DNA of 64,000 bases from an uncultured Clostridiaceae bacterium (GTDB lineage Bacteria; Bacillota; Clostridia; Clostridiales; Clostridiaceae): positions 124,001 through 188,000 of the forward strand of contig CAMJGD010000002.1 of assembly GCA_946405135.1 (NCBI GenBank), read 5' to 3'. Below, one piece after another: positions 8,925-17,656 of the stretch (position 1 is its first letter; each line of letters begins with the position of its first letter). The notes under the pieces are model-generated. The model was not told the origin of the DNA. It saw only the letters and a list, made by a program, of their open reading frames with translations, and searched no databases. Made by a program: the position numbers and the translations under genes.

Positions 8925-9887
8925 ATGAGTTCAATAAAATCACGAGAAGCTATGTTATTTGAAAGGAGTTTTACTAAAGTTGAAAACTGTAATAAGTATA
9001 ATACGGCAGGAACTTGTTATAAATTAGATTCTAATATAGGTGATGGTTATTATTGGATTTATTCAAGTAATAATTTATTCTCTATTGTTATTCATGATTT
9101 TTGCTTTCATAAAGATTACTATTTAGAAAATACTCTTGGACAATACTTTAGCATATCTTATTATTCATCTATTTCTGGAGAAGAATTTAACCCTTACTAC
9201 AGACTTACAGCAGGTTGTGTAAGGAGCCAGTGGTGTAACGGTCAAACATATCAAGCCATGTTTCACAAAAATGTTCCTATTAGACTAATCGGAATAGAGT
9301 TTACACCTTCTTATTGTGAAGAATATCTATCATCAAAATATCCAACACAATATGTAAATCCTGAAAGTGCATTTATTAATTTTAAAGAAACAACTAATTT
9401 CCCAGAAATGGTTTTATTACTAAATCAAATTAAAAATTATAAAGGTACAGGGTTACCAGCCCAGCTTTTTTATGAAGGAAAAGCAGCTGAAGCAATGTCT
9501 CTGATACTAGAAAGAAACAACATTAAATCATCTCTTCACAAAACATTATCTCAAGATGATATTAAACGCATTCAAATGGTAGGAGAGTATATTGGAGATC
9601 ACTATAATTTTAATTTATCATTAGACACTTTATCAAAAATTGCTTGTATGGGTTCTACAAAATTAAAGAAAACTTTCAAAGAGTATTATAAAGTCACAAT
9701 TACTGACTACATACAAAATAAGAGAATGGGGCAAGCTGAACATTTATTAACTATGACAGATTTTACAATCAAAGAAATATCTTTAATTGTTGGTTATACA
9801 TCCACCTCTAGATTTATTGAATTATTTAAACGTAACACAGGATTAACTCCTCTGGAATACAGGAATTTAACTACTGCCAAAAAGTAA
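8925..9887 (+). CDS. AraC family transcriptional regulator (ECF operon side)
   Basis: About 320 residues. The C-terminal hundred residues are a double helix-turn-helix AraC domain: LDTLSKIACMGSTKLKKTFK, then IKEISLIVGYTSTSRFIELF and the family ending FKRNTGLTPLEYR. The N-terminal 200 residues are a ligand-sensing region with no clear cupin motif. The ATG at 8925 follows AAGGGGGG at proper spacing; an upstream in-frame GTG (8889) has no ribosome binding site. It is divergent from the ECF-ABC operon and probably activates it in response to the transported ligand, like YbtA-type regulators beside exporter-fold metallophore importers. A paralogue lies at 19551-20552. Confidence 0.88.
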   Translation: MSSIKSREAMLFERSFTKVENCNKYNTAGTCYKLDSNIGDGYYWIYSSNNLFSIVIHDFCFHKDYYLENTLGQYFSISYYSSISGEEFNPYYRLTAGCVRSQWCNGQTYQAMFHKNVPIRLIGIEFTPSYCEEYLSSKYPTQYVNPESAFINFKETTNFPEMVLLLNQIKNYKGTGLPAQLFYEGKAAEAMSLILERNNIKSSLHKTLSQDDIKRIQMVGEYIGDHYNFNLSLDTLSKIACMGSTKLKKTFKEYYKVTITDYIQNKRMGQAEHLLTMTDFTIKEISLIVGYTSTSRFIELFKRNTGLTPLEYRNLTTAKK

Positions 9888-10006
9888 AACCTATACAGAT
9901 TGTCCTAAGAATTTATTTAAGGAATATCTATAAAAAGGTTATGAAAAAATAGATAAGATGATAGCTTATTTTTATTTTATCAATTTTTTTATTTTAAATA
10001 TATAAT

Positions 10007-10048
10007 AGCAAAATTCCAATAAAAATTTTATTTTACTGGAACTTTGCT
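10007..10048. terminator. Bidirectional hairpin between convergent AraC and MATE genes
   Basis: AGCAAAATTCCA pairs with TGGAACTTTGCT (one mismatch/bulge) around an AT-rich loop. T-rich sequence lies on both sides (TTTATTTTGTATA on plus). It separates the plus-strand AraC gene from the minus-strand MATE gene. Confidence 0.6.
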
Positions 10049-10063
10049 TTATTTTGTATATAT

Positions 10064-11410
10064 TTATCTATCTTTTCCATTTGGAAATTTTCTATATTCT
10101 TTTATTAATAATATAAAAGCTAAAAGTGTAACAATAGTGTCAACCGCTGGAGATGTGAACCAAACTCCAAGCATACCAAAAGCCCTTGGCATTAACAATA
10201 TTGCCGGAACAAATAAAATTATCTGTTTTAAAAAGACTAACTTACCTGCATTCTTTCCATTCCCAATTGCTTGGAAAAAGGTAATCATCATAATCATAGC
10301 TCCATACAATGGAAATACTCCATAAAAAATTCTGAAGTTACTTACTCCACTTTCCACTAAAGCCTTATTAGGAATGAATAACCCTAATGCCTTTTGGGGT
10401 AAAAATTCAATTGGTATCCAAAATACTAATGCTAAGAAAGTAGCTCCTAGTATAAATATGTTTGTTATCTTCTTTACTCTTTCATAATTCTCTGCACCAT
10501 AGTTTGTACCTACTACCGGCTGTAATCCTTGAGACATTCCCCATAGTGGAATAAAAGAAAAAGCTATGAGTTTTAACGCAGCTCCCATTAAAATTGCCTG
10601 ACTATCTCCTCCATATTTGAAAGCCATTCTATATAATAATGTTTGCTGGATAATAGTTAAAACTTGCATAAGCATGGCAGAAACTCCAACTGAAAATATT
10701 TCTGACTGAAGACTTTTTTCCATCTTAATCTTATTTATTTTAACTACCTTACTCCTCTTTAGAAAGTAATTTAAAGTAATAACAGCTTGAACAAATTGAG
10801 ATATAACAGTGGCAACTGCAGCACCTTCAATACCTCTAGCACCAAATGCTTTGATTAATATAGGATCTAGTACAATATTTAATATAGCACCAATGCCCAT
10901 AATCATCATGGCCTTTTTCATTAACCCTTCTCCACGCATTATCATATTAGCACTTTGTGCGAAGTTTACAAATATAGACCCAATATATATAATTCTTAAG
11001 TATCTAACCCCTAATTCTAGTATTTCACCTTGAGCTCCACTTACCTGTAATAATTGTCGTGTAAATACCATACCTAATACCATAACAATAGTTGAAAATA
11101 ATAGTACTGATGCTATCAAATTACCCATTATTTTATCTATTACTTTTTGATTTTTATTTCCAATAGCTCTAGATAAAAGAGATGCTGATCCTATTCCTAT
11201 CAATGTAGCTATGCCATTATTAAATAAAGTAAATGGATATGCTACAGATATAGCCCCCATAGCATTTTCTCCAATTAATTGACCTGCAAAAACTCCATCC
11301 ATAAAAGAATAAAGTCCAATTACTACCATACCTATAATGGCAGGAATACATAATTTTATCATTAATTTTATTGGAGATTCTTTTAATAATTCCTCTCTTG
11401 CATCTGTCAT
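10064..11410 (-). CDS. MATE family multidrug/toxic-compound efflux pump (paralogue 1)
   Basis: A 448-residue membrane protein with twelve predicted hydrophobic helices in two MatE repeats. Typical segments are PAIIGMVVIGLYSFMDGVFA near residue 18, GEGLMKKA near 160 and the second-half SQGLQPVVGTNYGA near 290. The ATG follows AGAGGTG. Family members exchange Na+ or H+ for organic cations. It lies 98 bp after the TetR-linked ABC pair in the same orientation and may be co-transcribed with it. By eye it is about three-quarters or more identical over the first 220 residues to the MATE protein at 20836-22197, so the two are recent paralogues. Confidence 0.9.
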   Translation of the reverse strand: MTDAREELLKESPIKLMIKLCIPAIIGMVVIGLYSFMDGVFAGQLIGENAMGAISVAYPFTLFNNGIATLIGIGSASLLSRAIGNKNQKVIDKIMGNLIASVLLFSTIVMVLGMVFTRQLLQVSGAQGEILELGVRYLRIIYIGSIFVNFAQSANMIMRGEGLMKKAMMIMGIGAILNIVLDPILIKAFGARGIEGAAVATVISQFVQAVITLNYFLKRSKVVKINKIKMEKSLQSEIFSVGVSAMLMQVLTIIQQTLLYRMAFKYGGDSQAILMGAALKLIAFSFIPLWGMSQGLQPVVGTNYGAENYERVKKITNIFILGATFLALVFWIPIEFLPQKALGLFIPNKALVESGVSNFRIFYGVFPLYGAMIMMITFFQAIGNGKNAGKLVFLKQIILFVPAILLMPRAFGMLGVWFTSPAVDTIVTLLAFILLIKEYRKFPNGKDR

Positions 11411-11508
11411 TTTAGTACACCTCTTTCACTTAATATATTTTTCATTTGAAAATCTTGTTAGAGTTGTCTTCTAACACCTATATTTAATGTAAAAAATTTA
11501 TAAACCCC

Positions 11509-13245
11509 TTAGTTTTTAAGTTTCCAAGTGGTTGATTTGTTTTTCATATTGATAAATGTTGAATACAAACCTTCATGACTCACTAATTCATCATGATTAC
11601 CTCTTTGGATAATTCTACCGTTTTCTAAAACCAATATCTGATCTGCATTTCTTATTGTTTTCAGTCTATGAGCAATCATAATAATTGTCTTATTTTTAGT
11701 CAATGCTTCTATTGCTTGTCTTAATTTATCCTCATTTTCAGGGTCTATATTAGCTGTTGCTTCATCAAATATTACAATTGGAGCATCTTTTAACATTGCC
11801 CTAGCTATTGAAATTCTCTGCTTTTCTCCTCCTGAAAGACTCGCTCCGCCTTCTCCAATAATGGTGTTATATCCACCAGGTAAACTCATAATAAATTCAT
11901 GACAACAAGCTTTTTTAGCCGCTTCTATCACTTCATCATGAGTAGCTTCTATTCTCCCAAACTTAATATTATTTTCAATGGTATCTTGGAATAAATATAC
12001 ATTCTGAAATACCATACTTATTTGATTCATCAAAGATTCCAGTGTATATTCTTTAATGTCTTTTCCTCCGATACTAATACTTCCACTATCCACATCCCAA
12101 AATCTTGCAATTAGATTACATATAGTTGTTTTTCCTGAACCACTCGGACCTATTATAGCTGTCATCTTTTTTTCAGGTATTTTAATGGAAATATCATTTA
12201 GTATTTTCTTTTTATCATAAGAAAAGCTAACTTTTTCAAATTCGATATCATGATTGTTTGGAATGATTTCTTTCCCATTACTATCCATTTGTGGAATACT
12301 ATCTGTTTTATTGGCATGGTCAATGGAGCTACTTACTACACGAAGTACGGCCATAGAACTTCCTGCTGATTCAATCTGAGCAAATACCATAAATGAAATA
12401 ATGATACACATCAATGCATTAGTCAATTCCATAGTTCCCTCTAAATAAAAGAAGATTGCTACTATAATCATCAAAACACTAAATACACGAAGAACTAATT
12501 CTTGGATAATGGTATAAGGAGTGAATAACTTTTCTATCTTCATATTTGAGCTTCGGTTGTATTCCAATGCTTCACGAATTTTTTTATCCCCTTTACCGGT
12601 CAAGTTAAATGCTTTTATTATATGCATACCTTGTATTTGTTCTAATACAGCTTCTACTAACTTTGATTCAGATTCTTGACGTTTTGGTGCTAAATATCTC
12701 GATTTTTTCTCCATTGATGAAGTTATGAATAGATAAATAAATGTTCCTATTACAACTAAAACTCCAATTCTCCATTCAAAATTCAATATCATAATGGTAA
12801 ATACAACAGCATTGATAAAGCCACTTAGAATATTTACTAAAACCATTGGTGCAGTATTCTCAACATCATCTAAAACTGTAGTTGTAATTCCTGTAACTTC
12901 ACCAATGCTGTTATCATTAAAATATCCCATAGGAACACTTTTCAGTCTATTTCCTATAGCTATTCTCTTATTAGCAACCATAAAATACCCTGCGTGAGTT
13001 TGCTGCAATTGTGCAAAATAATTTGTGATTGTTCTACCTGCTATACTTACTATCAAGAGAATTAAAGCAACCCATGCTGATTTCATAGTATTATCTTTTT
13101 CTACAAGACCTACTATAATGAAATAAATCGCACTAATTTGAAACATATGAAATAGAGCAAACAAAAATCCCACAGCAATTGATTTGTTAATATTACTCTT
13201 CTCTTCTCCTGCAAAATCCCATATTTTTTTTAATGCACTAATCAT
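11509..13245 (-). CDS. ABC half-transporter, exporter fold (TetR-linked pair, subunit B)
   Basis: A 578-residue permease-ATPase fusion with membrane helices in residues about 20-310 and a complete ATPase domain: Walker A GPSGSGKTT, signature LSGGEKQR, Walker B IVIFDEATA and H-loop MIAHRLK. The ATG at 13245 is two bases past the stop of the upstream half-transporter, so the two are translationally coupled and should form a heterodimer. Sequence style (GGYNTIIGEGGASLSGG) is close to the half-transporter at 15920-17656, indicating paralogous pairs. Substrate unknown; the MATE pump downstream and the TetR gene upstream suggest efflux or metallophore handling. Confidence 0.88.
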   Translation of the reverse strand: MISALKKIWDFAGEEKSNINKSIAVGFLFALFHMFQISAIYFIIVGLVEKDNTMKSAWVALILLIVSIAGRTITNYFAQLQQTHAGYFMVANKRIAIGNRLKSVPMGYFNDNSIGEVTGITTTVLDDVENTAPMVLVNILSGFINAVVFTIMILNFEWRIGVLVVIGTFIYLFITSSMEKKSRYLAPKRQESESKLVEAVLEQIQGMHIIKAFNLTGKGDKKIREALEYNRSSNMKIEKLFTPYTIIQELVLRVFSVLMIIVAIFFYLEGTMELTNALMCIIISFMVFAQIESAGSSMAVLRVVSSSIDHANKTDSIPQMDSNGKEIIPNNHDIEFEKVSFSYDKKKILNDISIKIPEKKMTAIIGPSGSGKTTICNLIARFWDVDSGSISIGGKDIKEYTLESLMNQISMVFQNVYLFQDTIENNIKFGRIEATHDEVIEAAKKACCHEFIMSLPGGYNTIIGEGGASLSGGEKQRISIARAMLKDAPIVIFDEATANIDPENEDKLRQAIEALTKNKTIIMIAHRLKTIRNADQILVLENGRIIQRGNHDELVSHEGLYSTFINMKNKSTTWKLKN

Positions 13246-13247
13246 AA

Positions 13248-14984
13248 TTACTCACCATCCTTCACGCCAATATGTGCTTGCCACATGGAGTTATAAAGAG
13301 AACTAGAATTCAAAAGTTCTTTATGAGTACCATAATCAGATACTACTCCATCATTAATAACGAAAATTTTATCTGCATCTGTTATAGTGGATAACCTGTG
13401 AGCTATAATAATTACTGTTTTTCCAACGATAAGCTTTGCTACCGCTTGTTGTATTATCGCCTCATTTTCAGGATCAATATAAGCTGTAGCTTCATCTAAA
13501 ATTACAATTGGTGCATTTTTAAGCATAGCTCTTGCTATAGCAATTCTTTGCCTTTCTCCTCCTGATATATGACTTCCACCACTACCTACTACCATGTCAT
13601 ATCCATTATCTAATTTCATAATAAACTCATGACAACCTGCTGCCTTTGAAATTTCTTCTACTTCTTTATCCGTTGCTTTTAGATTTCCCATTCTGATATT
13701 TTCTCTAATGCTTTCATCAAAAAGGTAGTTATCTTGAGATACAAAAGAAACTAAATCATAAAGCTGTTCTAATGGAATTTCTTTTAATTCTCTGTCTCCA
13801 ATTTTTATACTCCCGGACTTTATATCCCAATATCCTGCAATTAATTTTGCAAGAGTTGACTTGCCACTTCCACTTGGTCCCACCAAAGCAACTAAACTTT
13901 TTTCAGCTATTTCCATATTAACGCCATGTAAAATTTCTTTATCCTCGTGATAACCAAAGAAAACATTCTCTAACTTGATGGTCATATTTTCAAAGTTAAC
14001 ATTTTTGTTCTGATGAACTTGTTCTTCGCCTTGTAAAATTGAATCTATAGAACCAACAATAGTTCCAACTCTTGCCAAACTATCCACGAAATTCATTGCT
14101 GCTAAAAGTGGCCCTGCTATACCAAGAGATAAGATAATTGTTGTAATAAAAGTTTCTATGTTTAAACTTCCATTAAGATATAGTATCCAACCTACTGGCA
14201 AAATCGTAATTAGCGTTGTAGGCATAATAGCTTTAGAAATTGACACGGGCATTTGACAACTTTTCATCCAATGATAAAAGTATGAAGCATTTGCTAGTAC
14301 CTTATCTGTAAATTTTGCATAAGATGTCTTTCCTTGATTAAAGGCTTTTATTACTTCTATTCCTCCAATATATTCCACAATAGCTGAATTCATTTGACTA
14401 TTCGTTTGAACTGATCCTTCATATTGTTTCGCATAATTCTTCATAACCACACTCATAAATATCATTCCCAAAGGTATCGATACTAATGATAATAATGCCA
14501 TTCTCCAATCCAATACAAATAAATAAATTAAAATACAAACTGGTCCCAAAATATTAGCTGTCATTTCAGGTAAAAGATGGGCAAGTGGACGTTCCATGCT
14601 TTCAACTTGATCAACTATAATTTGCTTCATTTCTCCGCTAGATGTATCTATGATTGTTCCAAGCGGCATCTTAGGTAATTTATCAATTATACTTTCTCTT
14701 ACATCTTTCAAAATTGAAAAAGTTGATTTATGCGATATTGACAGTGCAAGTGCATAGAAAACTGACTTTACTAAATATCCACCTAATGCAATTATACTCC
14801 AATAAACATAATATTCCTTATTTGAACCACCTCGTAACAATTTAATAATAATTTTTGTTGCTGCAAAATAAGGAACCATTCCTGCCAATACACCAACTAT
14901 CGCCAATAGTATTGCAGTAATAAGCCCACTATGTTCTTTTTCTCCTAATATCCAAAGTCTAACCATTGGATTTTGTCCTTTCAT
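13248..14984 (-). CDS. ABC half-transporter, exporter fold (TetR-linked pair, subunit A)
   Basis: A 578-residue permease-ATPase fusion. Hydrophobic helices occupy residues about 20-300; Walker A is GPSGSGKST, signature ISGGERQR (leucine replaced by isoleucine), Walker B IVILDEATA, H-loop IIAHRLS. The ATG follows AAGGAGGG. It is the first gene of the TetR-linked transport unit; candidate operator half sites lie in its promoter at 15042-15077. It pairs with the downstream gene and is paralogous to 17649-19403 (same FGRTT/FNQGK connector style and the TAYIDPENE versus TAFTDPENE D-loop). Confidence 0.88.
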   Translation of the reverse strand: MKGQNPMVRLWILGEKEHSGLITAILLAIVGVLAGMVPYFAATKIIIKLLRGGSNKEYYVYWSIIALGGYLVKSVFYALALSISHKSTFSILKDVRESIIDKLPKMPLGTIIDTSSGEMKQIIVDQVESMERPLAHLLPEMTANILGPVCILIYLFVLDWRMALLSLVSIPLGMIFMSVVMKNYAKQYEGSVQTNSQMNSAIVEYIGGIEVIKAFNQGKTSYAKFTDKVLANASYFYHWMKSCQMPVSISKAIMPTTLITILPVGWILYLNGSLNIETFITTIILSLGIAGPLLAAMNFVDSLARVGTIVGSIDSILQGEEQVHQNKNVNFENMTIKLENVFFGYHEDKEILHGVNMEIAEKSLVALVGPSGSGKSTLAKLIAGYWDIKSGSIKIGDRELKEIPLEQLYDLVSFVSQDNYLFDESIRENIRMGNLKATDKEVEEISKAAGCHEFIMKLDNGYDMVVGSGGSHISGGERQRIAIARAMLKNAPIVILDEATAYIDPENEAIIQQAVAKLIVGKTVIIIAHRLSTITDADKIFVINDGVVSDYGTHKELLNSSSLYNSMWQAHIGVKDGE

Positions 14985-15041
14985 ATAAATCCCTCCTTCT
15001 AATTAGTATTGACTAACTCTGTTACTAAAAAAAATACCCAT

Positions 15042-15077
15042 TTATGATAACATTGATTGCTAACTTTGTTATCATAA
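15042..15077. promoter_or_regulatory. Candidate TetR operator 2, upstream of the ABC pair
   Basis: An 11-bp inverted repeat TTATGATAACA/TGTTATCATAA with a 14-bp spacer, between the TetR stop and the first ABC gene. Its TGATAAC/GTTATCA core is the same as that of the perfect palindrome at 15739-15759 just upstream of the TetR gene. Repressor binding here is inferred. Confidence 0.6.
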
Positions 15078-15082
15078 GAGTA

Positions 15083-15111
15083 AAAATTTTTGGTCTTATA
15101 TTAAAGACCAA
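15083..15111 (-). terminator. Terminator overlapping the TetR stop codon
   Basis: On the minus strand TTGGTCTT, a short loop and AAGACCAA are followed by AAATTTTT. The TetR stop codon lies in the hairpin. It would end the regulator transcript before the ABC pair, which therefore needs its own promoter. Confidence 0.6.
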
Positions 15112-15718
15112 GAATTTTTTTCCATCCAGCAGAATAAAATGATGTTATTGTACACATATAATTAATTGCTTCTTCTCTTTTATAGTCATGCAATACAGTC
15201 TCAAACATACATGAAAAAAAAGAGTGAATTAACATATGCAGTTCCTTTGATGATATTCTATTAAATGCTATCTCTCTTTCTTCTAATAAATCATACATTT
15301 TAAGATTAGCTACAATCTCTTTTTCTGTCATCCAATTTGTAAAATCAACGTACCTTGTACCATCTGAACACTGAAGTAATAGTTTAAAAGATTGAAAATT
15401 ATCATAAATATATTCTATAAACTCTTTACCCGTGTTAGAAGAAATTTCCCACATAGAAATAAGATCTCCATCTGAAAGATGAGATAAACAAATATCTTCT
15501 GCAATATCATATTTTTTCATTATGCCATCCACTACCGGATCAACTAACGCTGAAAACAACGATTCTTTGTCTTTAAAATGACGATAAAATGCTCCAGTAG
15601 TAATTCCCGCACCACTACATATTTCTCTTAAGTTTGCACGTTCATACCCCTTTTCTAAAAATAGCTTCCTACCACTTTCTAATATATTTTCATGTGTAAC
15701 CTCATAACTATTATTAAT
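15101..15718 (-). CDS. TetR family repressor with a non-canonical ATT start
   Basis: The frame encodes about 205 residues with a clear TetR helix-turn-helix: ILESGRKLFLEKGYERANLR, ICSGAGITTGAFYRHFKDKE near residues 12-52. There is no in-frame ATG, GTG or TTG upstream of an internal TTG at 15559, which would delete the whole DNA-binding domain. A strong GGGGG ribosome binding site lies eight bases before an ATT codon at 15718, and a stop lies just upstream, so ATT is the best-supported start. The gene precedes an ABC pair and is flanked by palindromes sharing TGATAAC/GTTATCA, consistent with autorepression and control of the transporter. Confidence 0.8.
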   Translation of the reverse strand: MNNSYEVTHENILESGRKLFLEKGYERANLREICSGAGITTGAFYRHFKDKESLFSALVDPVVDGIMKKYDIAEDICLSHLSDGDLISMWEISSNTGKEFIEYIYDNFQSFKLLLQCSDGTRYVDFTNWMTEKEIVANLKMYDLLEEREIAFNRISSKELHMLIHSFFSCMFETVLHDYKREEAINYMCTITSFYSAGWKKILGL

Positions 15719-15738
15719 AAATGATTCCCCCTTTCAAT

Positions 15739-15759
15739 AATGATAACTTAGTTATCATT
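15739..15759. promoter_or_regulatory. Perfect palindrome, candidate TetR operator 1
   Basis: AATGATAACT-T-AGTTATCATT is a perfect 10-1-10 palindrome about 20 bp upstream of the TetR ribosome binding site. It fits autoregulation by the adjacent repressor. It also loosely resembles Fur-family boxes (TGATAAN3TTATCA), so a Fur-type protein cannot be excluded. The remaining 15760-15919 stretch holds no feature that I recognise. Confidence 0.65.
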
Positions 15760-15919
15760 ATACTCCTTAGTTTGTCTTTATGCAATGCCGAAATTATATA
15801 GTTTTGGTATTTTTCCATTTTCAGATTTTTGAGTCAAAGGTAAATCCTTAGCCACCTTTCTGGTTTGTCCTTGATGGCGTTACAAATAAAAGTCCTTCTT
15901 ATTGTTAATTATTTTATAT

Positions 15920-17656
15920 TTAAGGGTTTACTTTCCAACTTGTTGATTGTATACGCCTTTGCCATAATTTATAATATTTTCCTTTTTTGCCTATTAACTC
16001 ATCATGTTTTCCTTCTTCAATTATTTTACCTTTGTCTATTACTAATATTTTATCTGCATTTTTAATAGTAGAAAGTCTGTGAGCTATTATAATCAATGTC
16101 TTGTTTTTTACCAATTCATTTATAGCCTCTTGTATATATCTTTCATTATCAGGATCTACACTTGCAGTTGCCTCATCTAAAAGAATAATTGGTGCATTTT
16201 TTAGCATAGCTCTTGCTATTGATATTCTTTGTTTTTCTCCACCAGATAATGTAGAGCCACCTTCACCTATAACCGTATCATACCCTTTTTCTAAATCCAT
16301 AATAAAATCATGACATCTAGCTTTTTTACATATCTCTATGACCTCTTCCATAGTAGCTTCTGGTTTTGCAAATTTAATATTGTTTAAAATCGTATCATTA
16401 AATAGATATACTTTTTGAAATACCATGCTTATATTTTTTAGTAGGCACTCCATTTCCATTTCTTTTATATCTACTCCTCGGATTTTTATAGTTCCTTTTT
16501 CTACATCCCAAAATCTAGCTATTAAATTGGCAATAGTAGTTTTACCACAGCCAGAAGACCCTACTAATGCGGTCATACTTTTTTCTTCTGCTTTAAAGCT
16601 TATATTATTTAATACATTTTCTTTTTCATATGCAAAAGAAACATTTTCAAATTCCACATCAAAATTATTTAGCTCTACTTTTTTATTATAATCTTCTAAC
16701 ACTTTCTCTTCCATAAGCTTTTCATAACGATCTAATCCTGCTATCATTATTCTTCCCAAAGGCAATGAACTTCCTATAACTTTAAATGGAAGGAATATCT
16801 GATAAATAAATATCATCATCATAAATGCAAGCGGAAGTTCCATAGTTCCATTTGTAACAAAATAAGATGCCAAAAATATTATAAATCCTGTTCCTAAAGC
16901 TATAAAACCATCTAATGACGTAAAAGGCTTAACAAGCATTTTTTCAAGCTTTATTAATACATCTCTTGTATCCTTAAAGCTTTTATAAATAGCATTTGAT
17001 TTATCACCTTCTAAATTAAATGCTTTTATAACAGAAATACCCTTTACATATTCTATTATATTACTTACAAGTTTTGACTGAACTTCTTGCTTTTCTACTG
17101 AAATTTCATCTGATTTTTTTAACATTTTATTTAAAATTATAAAAGAAATTATAGTAGTTAAACTCACTATTATACCAATTCTATAGTCAATTATAGTTAT
17201 CATAATTGCACTAATAATTACACCTATAGAACTAGAAACTATCTTAGATAACGTGTCCATTCCATGTTCTTCTATGAAATTTATATCAGAAGATAAAACT
17301 GCACTTACATATCCTATATTACCTTCTGTAAAATAACCCATAGGTAACTTTTTTAGATAATCCCCTATTTTCATTCTTTCATCTGCAAATATATTGTATC
17401 CAGTTCCACTTTGCAATCCATCTACTAATCTTCTAAATATTGCTCTTAAAATAACACTTATAACAACCCCTAAAGCTACAATTAGAACATCACTTTTTAC
17501 TAATTCATTGTTGTTTATTTTTATTAATGAATACAATATAAATAAGATAGGTCCATTTATAGTAATGGATTCTAAAACACTAAAGAATATAGCCCACTTT
17601 AGGCGACCACTATATTTTCCTGAAAAATTTATCATTCTTTTGACTATACTAAACAT
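15920..17656 (-). CDS. ABC half-transporter, exporter fold (Fur-box-linked pair, subunit B)
   Basis: A 578-residue permease-ATPase fusion: membrane helices in residues about 20-310, Walker A GSSGCGKTT, signature LSGGEKQR, Walker B IILLDEATA, H-loop IIAHRLS. The ATG follows GAGGAGGGA and overlaps the stop of the partner gene by eight bases. It ends the AraC2-ABC unit and should form a heterodimer with 17649-19403. A Fur-box-like sequence upstream of the pair suggests iron control, as for IrtAB-type siderophore importers; the substrate is not readable from the sequence. Confidence 0.88.
   Translation of the reverse strand: MFSIVKRMINFSGKYSGRLKWAIFFSVLESITINGPILFILYSLIKINNNELVKSDVLIVALGVVISVILRAIFRRLVDGLQSGTGYNIFADERMKIGDYLKKLPMGYFTEGNIGYVSAVLSSDINFIEEHGMDTLSKIVSSSIGVIISAIMITIIDYRIGIIVSLTTIISFIILNKMLKKSDEISVEKQEVQSKLVSNIIEYVKGISVIKAFNLEGDKSNAIYKSFKDTRDVLIKLEKMLVKPFTSLDGFIALGTGFIIFLASYFVTNGTMELPLAFMMMIFIYQIFLPFKVIGSSLPLGRIMIAGLDRYEKLMEEKVLEDYNKKVELNNFDVEFENVSFAYEKENVLNNISFKAEEKSMTALVGSSGCGKTTIANLIARFWDVEKGTIKIRGVDIKEMEMECLLKNISMVFQKVYLFNDTILNNIKFAKPEATMEEVIEICKKARCHDFIMDLEKGYDTVIGEGGSTLSGGEKQRISIARAMLKNAPIILLDEATASVDPDNERYIQEAINELVKNKTLIIIAHRLSTIKNADKILVIDKGKIIEEGKHDELIGKKGKYYKLWQRRIQSTSWKVNP

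Noticed and set aside
15101..15559. TetR gene starting at the internal TTG
   Set aside because: This start deletes the helix-turn-helix, which is intact and in frame upstream; ATT at 15718 has the ribosome binding site.
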